Notes under the pieces: model-generated
What the model saw: only the letters and a program-made list of their open reading frames with translations
What the model was told of the DNA's origin: nothing
Databases searched by the model: none
Part shown: positions 11,468 through 22,990 of the stretch, one piece after another
Layout of the letters: every line of letters starts with the position of its first letter
How positions within the stretch are numbered: position 1 is the first letter of the stretch
Origin: Ryuthela nishihirai
Lineage: Eukaryota; Arthropoda; Arachnida; Araneae; Heptathelidae
Assembly (NCBI GenBank): GCA_038380435.1
Contig: JAWZYU010000008.1
Location: forward strand, 77,452,020 to 77,516,019
Length of the DNA stretch: 64,000 bases
Reading direction: 5' to 3'
Translations under genes and position numbers: made by a program

Positions 11468-12724
11468 GTGGATAATCCTAATCAGAGGCCATCACAGGTA
11501 CCTGAACCTTACTTAGCTAGTTGGGCATCGTCAAGCCTAAACTGGAGTAATGCGTCTCAGGCAGGCCATGTGGCTCTTGAAAAAGTCCACTTGAAAAGGT
11601 GGTGCCTGAAGTTCCTACCAGCATCGGTGACTTCAGCCTTTAGCGGAGGAGGAACGGGTCTTTGCCCCATGCCTGCAATCAGAGGGCTGTTTGATATTGT
11701 TGGCCCTACCAATCTCAATAAACCTAATTTCTTTAAAAATCCTACTAATCATTTTCTTTCTGCAGGAACGTGGAACGTGAGGACATTACATAGAGATTAT
11801 TCTCTTGATGTCCTCATGCAGGAATTCCAGCGCTATAACCTAGATATTCTAGGCTTGCAAGAGACCAGATGGACAGGTAAAGGTGAGATACTTAAAAATA
11901 ACTTTAAATTTCTCTTTACAGGGAGGGAGGATGGAAAGCATCACCAAGGCGTGGGTCTGCTGCTCAGCAGACATGCAAGTGATGCTCTTCTAGGATATGA
12001 GTGCATTAATGAAAGGTTTCTTACAGCAAAATTTCAGACAAGCATTAAAAACTTGAATGTTATCTGCTGTTATGTCCCCACTGAGGATGCTGATGAGGAT
12101 GAGAAGGATAGGTTTTACGGACAACTTCAGGACATTTTGAATTCTATCAAGAAAGGAGATATTACCCTTGTTCTTGGTGACTTCAATGCCAAAGTTGGTA
12201 CCGACTCTGACCTTTGGGGAGGAGTAATTGGTCCTTTTGGTATTGGTAGCTGCAATGGCAATGGACAACGTCTCCTACAGGTAAGTAAACTCAATGGTTT
12301 CAGAATAACTAACACATATTACAAACACCGCGACATACATAAATACACATGGGTTTCACCTGATGGGCTGCATAGGAATATGATTGATTATATATTAATT
12401 AACAGCAAATGGGCTAGTTCTGTTAGAAATACCAGGGCATATAGGGGAGCTGAAATTGGATCTGACCATTACCTTGTTAAAAGTGTCTTGCAACTTAAAC
12501 TTAAAAAGTGTTGTGCTAGAGTTAAAAAATTTACCTTTAATACTGAAGCTCTGAATGACCCAGTTATAGCTAAAGCTTACCATGATAGGTTACTTAGTCA
12601 TTATGACGGTCATGGTTTGCTTAATACTGAAGTTGAGGAAGAATGGGACCATTTTAAACAGGCTTTTTTGGAAACTAACAGTACTCTTTTAGGAAAAAGG
12701 AGCAGAGGAGGCAGAATTATTTAA
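11468..12724 (+). pseudogene. LINE endonuclease domain (APE type)
   Basis: This frame encodes the endonuclease that nicks the target to prime reverse transcription. After an N-terminal stretch of about 98 residues come the family landmarks: GTWNVRTL, LDILGLQETRWTGKGEI (with the catalytic Glu), VICCYVPTEDADEDE, VLGDFNAKVG, NMIDYILIN and GSDHYLV. All expected APE motifs are present. The open frame starts at a non-ATG codon, so the true start is uncertain. It ends at 12724 because of a single frameshift at about 12690-12720; the next frame continues the same protein without a gap, so the two parts were once one ORF. Confidence 0.85.
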
Positions 12725-14637
12725 GTGACAAGGCAATTGAGCTTATTTCAGAAAGAAGGAATTGCAGGAATGTCCTTAATCAACACCCTACTAGTCCTAA
12801 TAGAAAAGATTACAGAGAGCTTAATAAACGTGTAAAGGATCAGTTAGCTACTGATAAAAATCTTTGGCTTGATAGCTTGGCTGACAAAGCTGAGGAAGCA
12901 GTTAGGCAGCACAACAGCAGAGAGCTGTACCAGATAGTTAATGTTTTATGTGGTAGAAAACGGACAGGCATACAGGGATTGAAGGATAAACAAGGTAAGG
13001 TTATAGAAGGTGAGGATTCTCTCATGGCTAGGTGGGCTGAGCATTTCAGTGATGTTCTAAACAATGTGGTTAGTTCTACTCCCATTGTTTGTAATGATGA
13101 TAGATGCATTGGCAGCTTTAATGTTGGCCCTATAACACAATCTGAAGTTAGTTTGGCTATCTCTAAACTGAAACTTCATAAATCCCCAGGGGTAGATGAA
13201 ATTACTACAGAAATGCTCAGAGCTGGGAATGTTTTGGTTATCACTTGGATGACTGAAATTTTGAATAACTTCTATGATAAAGGCATGGTTCCTAAAGATT
13301 TTACTAGAGCTATTATTATCCCTATTTTCAAAAAAGGTGATCGCAGTTCTTGTGATAACTATAGGAGTATCAGCCTACTCTCTGTTCCAGGTAAAGTTCT
13401 TTCCATGATTGTGCTTAATAGAATTAAGAATCTGGTTGATAGGCAATTGCGTGATGAGCAATGTGGATTCAGAAGTGGTAGGGGATGTGTAGATCAGATA
13501 TTTTCACTTAGGCAGATTCTTGAGAAATGTTTAGAGTTTCAGAAACCTTTGGTTGCTAGCTTTGTTGATTTCAAAAAGGCTTTCGACTCTGTTGATCGTC
13601 ATAATTTGTGGTTGATTGTGAGATCATATGGTATACCAGACAAGTTAGTTAACATAATGAAAGCTCTCTATAATAACACTGAGTCGTGTGTGAGAGTTGG
13701 TAAGTCTTGTAGCAATTGGTTTAGCATTACTTCTGGTGTTCGACAAGGGTGCATTTTGTCTCCTTTTCTCTTTAGTTTGGTTGTTGATTATGTTATGCGA
13801 AATTCACTTCGAGGGAAAGATTTTGGCCTTAAATGGGCTGGAGATACGAAAATTTCTGATTTAGATTATGCTGATGATTTAGCCCTTTTGGCAAATGATG
13901 TTGATGAGATGAACTCTTTCATTCGAGCTGTTGATGAGACTGGTAGTAGAGTAGGTTTGGTTATAAACAGAGAGAAAACTAAAGTGATGAAAATTGGTCA
14001 GGCAGGTTGTGATTCAGTCAATCTGAATGGTTGCAGTCTTGAGCAGGTGTCACAGTTTAATTATCTTGGGAGCTATGTAACCGATACTGGTGATGTGCGG
14101 CATGAGATTAACAGACGAATAGGTATTGCTGCCGGGACTTTTAAGAATCTATGGAGATTGTGGAGAAATAGGCGTATACACCTAAAGACTAAAATTAGAC
14201 TGTATAATAGTTTGGTTCTTTCTAGAGTTAGTTATGGTAGTGAAACTTGGACGCTGTGTAAACAAGATAACAGGAAACTAGATGCTTTTGATTCTAGATG
14301 CTTACGCAGTATCTTGGGTATTAGGTGGTTTAACTTTGTAACTAATGATGAGGTTAGGCAAAGGAGTCTGTAACCTCCTTTAAGCAGCATATTTTGCAGA
14401 GAGAGACTCCGCTGGTTTGGCCATGTTGCCCGTATGGATAATTATAGATTGGCGAATAGGGTTATGAACAGTGTGCCTAGAGGCTTCAGAAGGAGGGGGA
14501 GACCTAGGATGCGGTGGGCAGACAATGTCAAACAGGACCTTGTTAGAATTGGTGTGCAGTGGCCGGATGCAGCAGATGTAGCTCAGGACAGATATGCTTG
14601 GAGAATTAAACTGCGTGGTCTGGTTGGACCTCCGTAG
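12709..14637 (+). pseudogene. LINE reverse transcriptase and C-terminal domain
   Basis: This frame continues the endonuclease protein after the frameshift. Reverse transcriptase blocks appear in order: KLHKSPGVDEIT, IIPIFKKGDRSSCDNYRS, EQCGFRSGRG, SFVDFKKAFDSVDRHNLW, SGVRQGCILSPFLFSL, and the catalytic LDYADDLALLA, then FNYLGSYVTDTG. The C-terminal part has LRWFGHVARM and RGRPRMRWADNVKQDL. A TAA at 14371-14373 interrupts the frame; the second copy has CAA at the same place, so this is a simple nonsense change. The frame then continues to a TAG at 14635-14637. The catalytic residues are intact, so this lineage was active fairly recently. Confidence 0.87.
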
Positions 14638-14682
14638 CCCATGGCTGCTTGAGGATGATGATGATGATGATGATGGTATATA

Positions 14683-15664
14683 CGAGATGTTAATTGAATG
14701 TTTGCATCAAACAAATGGACAGACGCCATTTCTGATGCTGGATGGCAGACAAATGAAATTACATGTAATCTTCAACATAGAGTCGACTCGAGAATTTCTA
14801 TTGCATTCTTCAATACGTGCAAATCTAAAATAGATTTTTAGGCAGAACATCATCCTAGCAATTGAGGGAGGAAAGTTGAATGACATCAAATAAAAAAAAA
14901 GGGCACTTAAAGCAGGAGACTGTATCTTGAAAGAGCAAAAATGCTACGAGAAAGCTTATGAGATCTTTAAAATACAATAGTATTAGGATGAATGATGGGC
15001 TTTAAGATTCTAAATCTTAACTGTAGTAAGGACAATATTAAGCTTCTGAAGTTTAAAAAAATGTATAGGTATCCTCACACCTAGTAAAGTCAGGATGAGT
15101 ATGATTATATCCTGAATAAACATCTATTCATTAATATTGAGCGGTATCCTGAAGATTGACTGCAATAAGCCAACTTACAACACAAAAAATTAATAACTTT
15201 TTCGGCGATATTATCTGTCTTTTTCATAATCTTCCGATTTTTTGGAATCAGAGACAAGGTAAAATTACAATGCAAAATTCTCGAGGGAGAGTCTGCATAA
15301 TTCATCAATATTCAGTATGCTAAAAAAATGTCCAACTATTTTGCAGCAACATGCTTCCATTCTGTATCTGAGAGATAAAACATTTGAAGCATAACAAGGT
15401 AAAGATAATATGGAAAAGCAGTGTTGGGGTAGAGGGGATATCCTTGGCCTGTTTCCTACCTTACAGAAGGTGAAAAGTACACAGAGTTTATGGTTAATTG
15501 GCATTTTAAAATACTGCATATTTTTAAAAGAACAAAGGACACAGGTTTAAAATAAAAAAAACTGTTCCCGTAGTTAGAAATAGAAACAAAACGGCTAAAT
15601 AAACCTAGATTACCAATGTAAAACATAACATTAAAGTACATGGAATGCATACTGAATTGTTATC
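14683..15664. other. Intronic sequence, nothing recognised
   Basis: AT-rich, with no coding or repeat signal I can support beyond short A runs. Confidence 0.5.
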
Positions 15665-16045
15665 ATATCTCCCCATGTTATATACTAAGTGGAAGTGAAC
15701 TTCGAAGCTCTATAACATTTAAGCAAAGCTTTTTATGAGAAAATGTAACGGAAGATTAGTTAAAGATCTCAAGCAAATCTATATAAAACTTGATTTTCAA
15801 TAATGTTAACTTTGTACTTTAAATTAATAATGTTAACTTTGTACTTTGTACTTTGAATATTTTGCAGCATTTCTGTTGTTAAATATTCAAACTTCCTATT
15901 TCAATACTAAGGGAATATTGTTGAAAATCGAGATTTAAATAGATTTAAGTGAGATTTTTATCTTCTGTTATTTTCTCATAAAAGGCTTTGTTAAGAAGTT
16001 ATAGAGCTTTGAAGTTCGCTTTCACTTACATAACATGGAGAGAGG
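15665..16045. repeat. Long inverted repeat (foldback element)
   Basis: Sequence from about 15665 to 15810 is the imperfect reverse complement of about 15910-16045. Shared blocks include TTTTCTCATAAAA, GTTATAGAGCTT and ATAACATGG. The loop holds direct repeats of AATGTTAACTTTGTACTTT. A related piece (GAGTTATAGAGCTTAGAAGT) appears near 47146-47170, so it is an interspersed family. Confidence 0.7.
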
Positions 16046-16293
16046 TGGTCTTAATTCAGTAAGCACTCAGCGTTTTTTACATTGAATAGTACACGAATAT
16101 TTTATTATATGCAGATGAGTATTTACAACATTTCAACAGGGAAAATAACGTTGCATCATAGGGTGTTTTGTCCTACACATGTTATATATATATACTACAC
16201 GTTTTTGGGTCTTAGGGTAGTTTGTCGAATCACGAAACGTTGATTTTTGTCAGGTGTCCTTTTCAAGAAGGCTTGTTCACTCCACTGCTCATG

Positions 16294-17012
16294 GGCCGGG
16301 GGTGGTTCAGTCGGTAGCGCGTCAGGCTCGTAATCTGTAGTTCCCAGGTTCGAGTCCCAGCTGGGTGAGCGTTGAGATTTATCTCCACAAAATTCCCCGC
16401 CCTGCCCACGGTCAGTAGGGGACACCGATGGGCTTAAAAAGGCCGCCGTCAGTCGGATGGAACGTTAAGCCGTTGCCCCGTGTGCGGGAGAGCCATACCC
16501 TGTGCACGTTAAAGAACACGCTGGATGGCCTTGACGGGAGGCTACCATCTGTCTGCCAACAGTTGTTCCAGTGGGTCCCCTCCCCCAACCTTCTCTGAGC
16601 CTTCGGGGTCCATGTGACCTGGCCATTTAGCCCATGGTGTGCAAAAAAGTGCCGTTCAGAGGTAAAACAACCCAACGTTAAAGAACACGCTGGATGGCCT
16701 TGACGGGAGACTACTATCTGTCTCCCAACAGCTGTTCCAGTGGGTCCCCTCCCCCAACCTTCTCTGAGCCTTCGGGGTCCATGTGACCAGGCCATTTAGC
16801 CCATGGTGTGCAAAAAAGTGCCGCTCAGAAGTAAAACAACCCAACGTTAAAGAACACGCTGGATGGCCTTGACGGGAGACTACCATCTGTCTCCCAACAG
16901 CTGTTCCAGTGGGTCTCCTCAACCAACCTTCTCTGAGCCTTCGGGGTCCATGTGACCTGGCCATTTAGCCCATGGTGTGCAAAAAAAGTGCCGCTCAGAG
17001 GTAAAACAACAA
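16294..17012 (+). mobile_element. SINE1 copy with triplicated 3' half
   Basis: One tRNA head and central block are followed by three copies of the about 168-bp 3' part (ending near 16673, 16842 and 17010), each joined as ...AACAACCCAACG to TTAAAGAACACGC. The whole composite is bounded by CTCCACTGCTCATG (16280-16293) and CTCCGCTGCTCATG (17013-17026). Internal deletions are few. Confidence 0.92.
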
Positions 17013-17142
17013 CTCCGCTGCTCATGAGTAGCACCCGATTCATTGTAAAAGAACTTGCGGGTCTTAAAACAAATCATTAATGTACTGTGTGTCGTACATT
17101 TCTTACGATTTGTTCGACCAAACGTTTTCAGATGCATATTTG

Positions 17143-17698
17143 GGTTGGGTTGTTTTATCTTTGAGCGGTACATTTTTGCACACAATGGGCGAAATGGCCA
17201 GGGCACAAGGACCCCGATGGTTCAAAGAAAGTTGCGGGAGAGAACCCATTGGAAGAGTTGTTGGGAGACAGATGGTAGCCACCCATGAAGGCCATCCAGA
17301 GTGATCTTTAACGTTGGGTTGTTTTACCTCTGAGCGGCACTTTTTTGCACACAATGGACTAAATGGCCAGGTCATATGGACCCCGAAGGCTCAGAGAAGG
17401 TTGGGGGAGGGGACCCACTGGAACAGCTGTTGGGAGACAGATGGTAGCCTCCCGTCAAGGCCATCCAGCGTGTTCTTTAACGTGCACAGGGTATGGCTCT
17501 CCCGCACATAGGGCCACGGTTTAACGTCCCATCCGACGGACGGCGGCCTTTCCAAGCCCATCGGTGTCCCCTACTGACCGTGGACAGGGCGGGGAATTTT
17601 GCGGAGATAAATCTCAACGCTGACCCAGCTGGGACTCGAACCTGGGAACTACAGATTACGAGCCTGGCGCGCTACCGACTGAGCCACCCCCGCCCCAC
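17143..17698 (-). mobile_element. SINE1 copy with doubled 3' half from two subfamilies
   Basis: The first 3' unit (about 17143-17311) is strongly diverged (for example GGTACATTTTTGCACACAAT), while the second unit and the head (17312-17697) match the common form. No target duplication was found, perhaps because the surrounding mariner remnant is rearranged. Confidence 0.85.
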
Positions 17699-19081
17699 CG
17701 TTATAGGATGGATGGACAAATTCAGAGAAGGACGGCAGACCTTCGAAGACCTCCCTCGTGTAGGAAGACCGAAGGAGGCCGTGAACGAGAGAACCATCAC
17801 TACTGTTCCTGAACTCATTAAAAAAAACGCACACATCGCCGTTTAAGTAATACGTTAAGATATCAGTGTATCGATTGGCAGTGTGGAATCAATTATTCAT
17901 CACGTTTAAAATTCTGAAAATCTGTGCCAAATGGGCACTCAACAAATTGGCAGAACAGCGAAAAAGGACAAGAGTTGACTAATGCAAGGAGATACTGGAA
18001 ATGTGTGAAACTAGTGGTCCCAAACGGTTAATAGACATTGTCAAAGGTGATGAGACGGTTTAGTTTCCCAGAAATATTCTACTATGCTTGGGTTGCGGAA
18101 GATAAATCACGTCCCTAAATCTCCCAACAAGATTTTTACTGTAGGAAGAGAAAGTTCACAAACCTATACAAGGAAGAGGATGTAGCTGTGGACACCTTAC
18201 CTGAAGAGAAATGACCAATACCACACCAAAATAATTTTGCCAAAAATGATTAAGAAGATTAAGGAGCAGGCATGTCAAGGATGGGTTGGGTTGTTTTACT
18301 CTGAGCGGCACTTTTTTTGCACACCATGGGCTAAATGGCCAGGTCACATGGACCCCGAAGGCTCAGCGAAGGTTGGGGGAGGGGACCCACTGGAACAGCT
18401 GTTGGGAGACAGATGGTAGCCTCCCGTCAAGGCCATCCAGCGTGTTCTTTAACGTGCACAGGGTATGGCTCTCCCGCACACGGGGCCACGGCTTAACGTC
18501 CCATCCAACGGACGGCGGCCTTTCCAAGCCCATCGGTGTCCCCTACTGACCGTGGGCAGGGCGGGAAATTTTGCGGAGATAATCTCAACGCTGACCCAGC
18601 TGGGACTCGAATCTGGGAAGTACAGATTACGAGCCTGGCGCGCTACCGACTGAGCCACCCCCGCCCCAAAGGCATGTCAAGGATTCTCCTCCTTCATGAC
18701 AAATCCAGTGCTCACAAACCCGGCAAGTTACGGCCTATCTGGAGCAGGAAAAAACCAAACAGCTCTCACATCCTGCATATTCACTGATCGTCCACATTGC
18801 GATGGTTGGTTGTTTCCAAAAATTTAAAAATGAACTTCCTGGAAAGCCTTTTTTCACGGGAGTAAAACCTTGAAGAATGCATCCATTCAGCGTTGTGGAG
18901 TGTCCACCAAGTGTTCCAGAATTAGCGTAGACTTCTGCAACTTTGCATAGATACTCGATGGGATTACTTTGAAGGAGATTAAAAGTTTTGTTGAGGAAGG
19001 TGCAATGATTTTTGTTCTAAAGATACATGTCAAGGATTTTTTGCCCGCCCTTCGTATGTACAGAATGTTTTCCCGGCACTC
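17699..19081 (+). pseudogene. mariner transposase pseudogene, split by a SINE1
   Basis: Translated fragments in several frames match the order of a mariner transposase: MDKFREGRQTFEDLPRVGRP (end of the DNA-binding part), a degraded middle, ILLLHDKSSAHKPGKL (the catalytic HDN-type motif with Asn changed), and LQLCIDTRWDYFEGD near the C-terminus. Many stops and frameshifts are present. The copy is cut by the SINE1 at 18283-18670, and other SINE1 copies abut both sides. The N-terminal half is missing, probably lost at the 17143-17698 insertion. A related remnant lies at 24126-25240. Confidence 0.75.
18283..18670 (-). mobile_element. SINE1 copy inside the mariner remnant
   Basis: Exact 14-bp duplication GGCATGTCAAGGAT (18269-18282 and 18671-18684). 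The insertion therefore postdates mariner decay or at least mariner insertion. Confidence 0.94.
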
Positions 19082-19093
19082 TTTAAGAACATA

Positions 19094-19384
19094 AAATTCC
19101 CCGCCCTGCCCACGGTCAGTAGGGGACACCGATGGGCTTGGAAAGGCCGCCGTCCGTCGGATGGGAAGTTAAGCCGTGGCCCCGTGTGCGGGAGAGCCAT
19201 ACCCTGTGCACGTTAAAGAACACGCTGGATGGCCTTGACGGGAGGCTACATCTGTCTCCCAACAGCTGTTCCAGTGGGTCCCCTCCCCCAACCTTCTCTG
19301 AGCCTTCGGGGTCCGTGTGACCTGGCCATTTAGCCCATGGTGTGCAAAAAAGTGCCGCTCAGAGGTAAAACAACCCAACCCAAG
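19094..19384 (+). mobile_element. SINE1 copy lacking the tRNA head
   Basis: Begins at AATTCCCCGCC, so the tRNA part is absent. It is still bounded by TTTAAGAACATA (19082-19093 and 19385-19396), so this is a 5'-truncated retroposition event, not a later deletion. Confidence 0.9.
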
Positions 19385-19655
19385 TTTAAGAACATATATT
19401 TTTTCATGGGCATTTCGCTAAGTTAATTTCACCACCTTCGCTATAAAGCACATCGGCTTGGATTCAAATTCCATTTGCAAGATGGATGATTTTGTCATTT
19501 TTTGAGGATCCACTTCTCTCCCAGAATCAACGGCGATTTACGACTAAACAATCTTGACAGACCCCTAAGTCACTTAGCAACCTAACAAGAAATCCTAATG
19601 CTAAGTTTAATAAAAACAAACGGCAAAACTGTTTTTACCTCTCTATCAGAGTACT

Positions 19656-19877
19656 GTCCGTCCCGTGGCCGCTTGGTTAGCACGCTTGGCTACTGATCTA
19701 AGGGACCTGGGTTCGAGCCCCGGATTAGGCATGGATGTGTATGTCGTTTTTCTGCTGAGGTCCTACCACCCTCTCAGATCTCCTACTGTGGCATATAAAC
19801 TGACAGGCTCCTGTCAGACCTCTGTGTCAAGCAGCTGCTTGAGGGGGTATTTATTTATTTATTTATTCATTTTTTGT
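19656..19877 (+). mobile_element. SINE2 copy, full length (reference description)
   Basis: A second tRNA-derived SINE of about 195-220 bp. The head has an A-box-like region (typically GTGGCCGAGTGGTTAGCGCG) and B box GGTTCGAGCCC, resembling class II tRNAs in its first part. The body contains two palindromes, CTGACAGGCTCCTGTCAG and AAGCAGCTGCTT, and ends GAGGGGGTATTT with an (ATTT)n tail. This copy is bounded by TCAGAGTACT (19646-19655 and 19878-19887). Confidence 0.92.
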
Positions 19878-20119
19878 TCAGAGTACTAAATTTTCCCACG
19901 AAATATATGTTTTCGATTGAGAGATTGAAAGAGTTTTGACAAAAAATTAAATCACATTTGGAAAAAAAAAGAGAAATTTTTTATTCGGTTTTAAATTTGT
20001 GATAGCGAAAAAATTGCAAGATATATTTATTAAGATAAAATTCAGTAAAATAGTTATTTTACTTGATATGGCAATTTTAGAAAAACATTGTAGTGAGAAA
20101 TTCCGCATTCATTACTTAC

Positions 20120-20198
20120 GATTTCCTCCGTGCCAAATACACGGCTATCACCAAACACGATATAAAGAGGATTACTCCTACTGCTGCTCCTGCAATTA
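20120..20198 (-). CDS. Transmembrane exon of the CUB/TM protein
   Basis: On the minus strand a strong acceptor (CTCATTCTATTTCAG) precedes 79 coding bases and a strong donor, GTAAGTAATG, follows. Entering in phase 1 the exon reads IAGAAVGVILFISCLVIAVY then LARRK. This is a hydrophobic span of about 22 residues opened by small residues and closed by a basic stop-transfer cluster, the pattern of a single-pass type I membrane protein. It leaves in phase 2 and joins the terminal exon exactly. The alternative readings contain stops or lack hydrophobic periodicity. No signal for the extracellular part is visible here. Confidence 0.8.
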
Positions 20199-20200
20199 CT

Positions 20201-20569
20201 GAAATAGAATGAGAATAAGGTAATTATTAATCTTGAAACAAGTATCATTTCTACAAAATGCAACAAAATTACAATGCGATGCTGCTTTAAGTATTAAAAT
20301 TTATCCTCTATTAATACAGTTCAAACTATATTTCATGGATAGATTAACCTTCAGCACGTGCAACATATAATAAGCGTGAGAATTTTCAATTAATATTATG
20401 TATTCTCTAAATATCGCTATGAATCGCAAACATAAAATCCATCCATTAAAAAATTTAATTTTTGTAACATTCGTAACTTGCTAATAACATTTCCTGATTT
20501 AAAAGTAATATTGCTAATTGCCCCCCAATCTTCAGAAGGTATGAATTATATGATGAAGATTTAAGTATT
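20201..20569. other. Intronic AT-rich sequence, nothing recognised
   Basis: Includes the acceptor tract of the transmembrane exon at its left edge. Otherwise no feature. Confidence 0.5.
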
Positions 20570-20582
20570 CCTCTTTGTAGGA

Positions 20583-20937
20583 GGGGCGGGGGTGGCTCAG
20601 TCGGTAGCGCGCCAGGCTCGTAATCTGTAGTTCTCAGGTTCGAGTCCCAGCTGGGTCAGCGTTGAGATTTATCTCCGCAAAATTCCCCGCCCTGCCCACG
20701 GTCAGTAGGGGACACCGATGGGCTTCGAAAGGCCGCCGTCCGTGCGGAGAGAGCCATATCCTGTGCACGTTAAAGAACACGCTGGATGGCCTTGACGGGA
20801 GGCTACCATCTGTCTCCTAACAGCTGTTCCAGTGGGTCCCCTCCCCCAACCTTCTCTGAGCCTTCGGGGTCCATGTGACCTGGCCATTTAGCCCATGGTG
20901 TGCAAAAAAGTGCCGCTCAGAGGTAAAACAACCCAAC
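20583..20937 (+). mobile_element. SINE1 copy with internal deletion
   Basis: Bounded by CCTCTTTGTAGGA (20570-20582) and CCTCTTTGCAGGA (20938-20950). About 35 bp of the central block, around the GGATGGGACGTTAAGCC motif, are missing. Confidence 0.92.
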
Positions 20938-20950
20938 CCTCTTTGCAGGA

Positions 20951-21303
20951 TTAGATCTGGGAAACGAAGCAATGAAATATACCCCTCCCCCCACCTTCCA
21001 GAATGCTGAAAGGGTAATTTGGGCAAAAAAGTATTACTTATGTGTATTTTCATGCCGTTGTGTAAGAAATTTTGGAGACATTTGAAAGGGCTTTTTTCTT
21101 TTTCCTATCTTGATCTAGTCTCTTGGGAGACTCGTTATTCATTTCGAGATCTGGACTTGCCCCAATGTGCATAAAATGATTCCTAGATATCACTCATGTA
21201 GAGGGTCTTAAAAAGAGGAAGATTTTATTTTTCCAAAAGATCTTCGCCATTTGTTAGCAATAGAAATATCTTCTTACCTACTTCAGAATTAAAGAGAAAA
21301 ACA
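20951..21303. other. Intronic sequence, nothing recognised
   Basis: No ORF or repeat was recognised before the minisatellite. Confidence 0.5.
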
Positions 21304-22624
21304 ATGTGTTAAAAACAACTACACAAAAACAATGTGTTAAAACAACTACACAAAATCAATGTGTTAAAACAACTACACAAAAACAATGTGTTAAAACAAC
21401 TACAAAAAAAATGTGTTAAAACAACTACACAAAATCAATGTGTTAAAACAACTACACAAAATCAATGTGTTAAAACAACTACACAAAAACAATGTGTTAA
21501 AACAACTACACAAAAACAATGTGTTAAAACAACTACACAAAAACAATGTGTTAAAACAACTACACAAAAACAATGTGTTAAAAACAACTACACAAAAACA
21601 ATGTGTTAAAACAACTACACAAAAACAATGTGTTAAAACAACTACACAAAATCAATGTGTTAAAACAACTACACAAAAACAATGTGTTAAAAACAACTAC
21701 ACAAAAACAATGTTTTAAAACAACTACACAAAAACAATGTGTTAAAAGAACTACACAAAAACAATGTGTTAAAACAACTACACAAAAAAAATGTGTTAAA
21801 ACAACTACACAAAAACAATGTGTTAAAACAACTACACAAAAACAATGTGTTAAAACAACTACACAAAAACAATGTGTTAAAAACAACTACATAAAAACAA
21901 TGTGTTAAAACAACTACACAAAATCAATGTGTTAAAACTACACAAAAACATTGTGTTAAAACAACTACACAAAAACAATGTGTTAAAACAACTACACAAA
22001 AACAATGTGTTAAAACAACTACACAAAAACAATGTGTTAAAACAACTACACAAAAACAATGTGTTGAAACAACTACACAAAAACAATGTGTTAAAACAAC
22101 TACACAAAAACAATGTGTTAAAACAACTACACAAAAACAATGTGTTAAAAACAACTGCACAAAAACAATGTGTTAAAAACAACTACACAAAAACAATGTG
22201 TTAAAACAACTACACAAAAACAATGTGTTAAAACAACTACACAAAATCAATGTGTTAAAACTACACAAAAACATTGTGTTAAAACAACTACACAAAAACA
22301 ATGTGTTAAAACAACTACACAAAAACAATGTGTTAAAACAACTACACAAAAACAATGTGTTAAAACAACTACACAAAAACAATGTGTTAAAACAACTACA
22401 CAAAAACAATGTGTTAAAAACAACTACACAAAAACAATGTGTTAAAACAACTACACAAAAACAATGTGTTAAAACAACTACACAAAATCAATGTGTTAAA
22501 ACTACACAAAAACATTGTGTTAAAACAACTACACAAAAACAATGTGTTAAAACAACTACACAAAAACAATGTGTTAAAAACAACTACACAAAAACAATGT
22601 GTTAAAACAACTACACAAAAACAA
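21304..22624. repeat. 27-bp minisatellite, about 49 copies
   Basis: Tandem units of the form TGTGTTAAAACAACTACACA plus AAAACAA repeat about 49 times. Variants include an extra A after GTTAA, AAATCAATG for AAAACAATG, and a shortened unit lacking ACAA followed by ACATTGTG. The marker combination of the last two recurs near 21925, 22245 and 22487, showing segmental duplication of multi-unit blocks. Because 27 is divisible by three, several frames stay open and encode repeats such as VKTTTQKQC. These are not genes. Confidence 0.95.
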
Positions 22625-22977
22625 TGTTTCAACTAAATTTTTTGTATTGAAAACTAAGCATAAATCAGAGAATAGTATTGTTGAATTATAATAATTTATT
22701 TTGTTAATAAGTATAAGAAACATAAAAAAAACTGCTTTGTTTTATAAAAATATAATATACATAGAAAAGCTTGTTTTATAATTACCATTTTATCGTTAAG
22801 TTAGTATGTTGTTTGTTAATAACTACAGTGTTTCTTTTTTCCAATAAAAATTTGAGAAAATCTAAAAAAAAGTTAATTATTTTACCTAGAATTATATTCT
22901 TCGGTAATTTTTGAGAATTTTCGAGGATACAGATATCTGATTTTCTATTCTCGTGCATTTTAATATGTCGATGAATC
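22625..22977. other. AT-rich intronic sequence, nothing recognised
   Basis: Homopolymer-rich A/T sequence without coding signal. Confidence 0.5.
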
Positions 22978-22990
22978 AGAAACCCTACGT

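Larger units (their letters stand above)
11020..14672 (+). mobile_element. RTE-like non-LTR retrotransposon, nearly complete
   Basis: About 3.65 kb with a 5' leader of several hundred bases, an apurinic-type endonuclease, a reverse transcriptase, a very short 3' UTR and a (GATGAT)n tail. The 5' end, AATGGTAGC, is shared with the inverted fragment whose 5' end is at 58728, which fixes the boundary. Flanks ATGGTATGTA (11010-11019) and ATGGTATATA (14673-14682) are a likely 10-bp target duplication with one mismatch. The endonuclease resembles sequences annotated as craniofacial development protein 2-like, which derive from RTE/BovB elements, so I favour the RTE clade. Only two clear lesions are visible in the coding region. 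Confidence 0.88.

Noticed and set aside
19665..19740. tRNA-like head of SINE2 as a real tRNA gene
   Set aside because: It is always followed by the same non-tRNA body and tail, so it is a SINE head.
21304..22624. CRISPR-like array
   Set aside because: Units are directly contiguous with no unique spacers, and the genome is clearly that of an animal.
21334..22636. Low-complexity proteins (KTTTQKQCV-type and LFLCSCFNT-type)
   Set aside because: They are translations of the 27-bp minisatellite, open in several frames at once because 27 is divisible by three.
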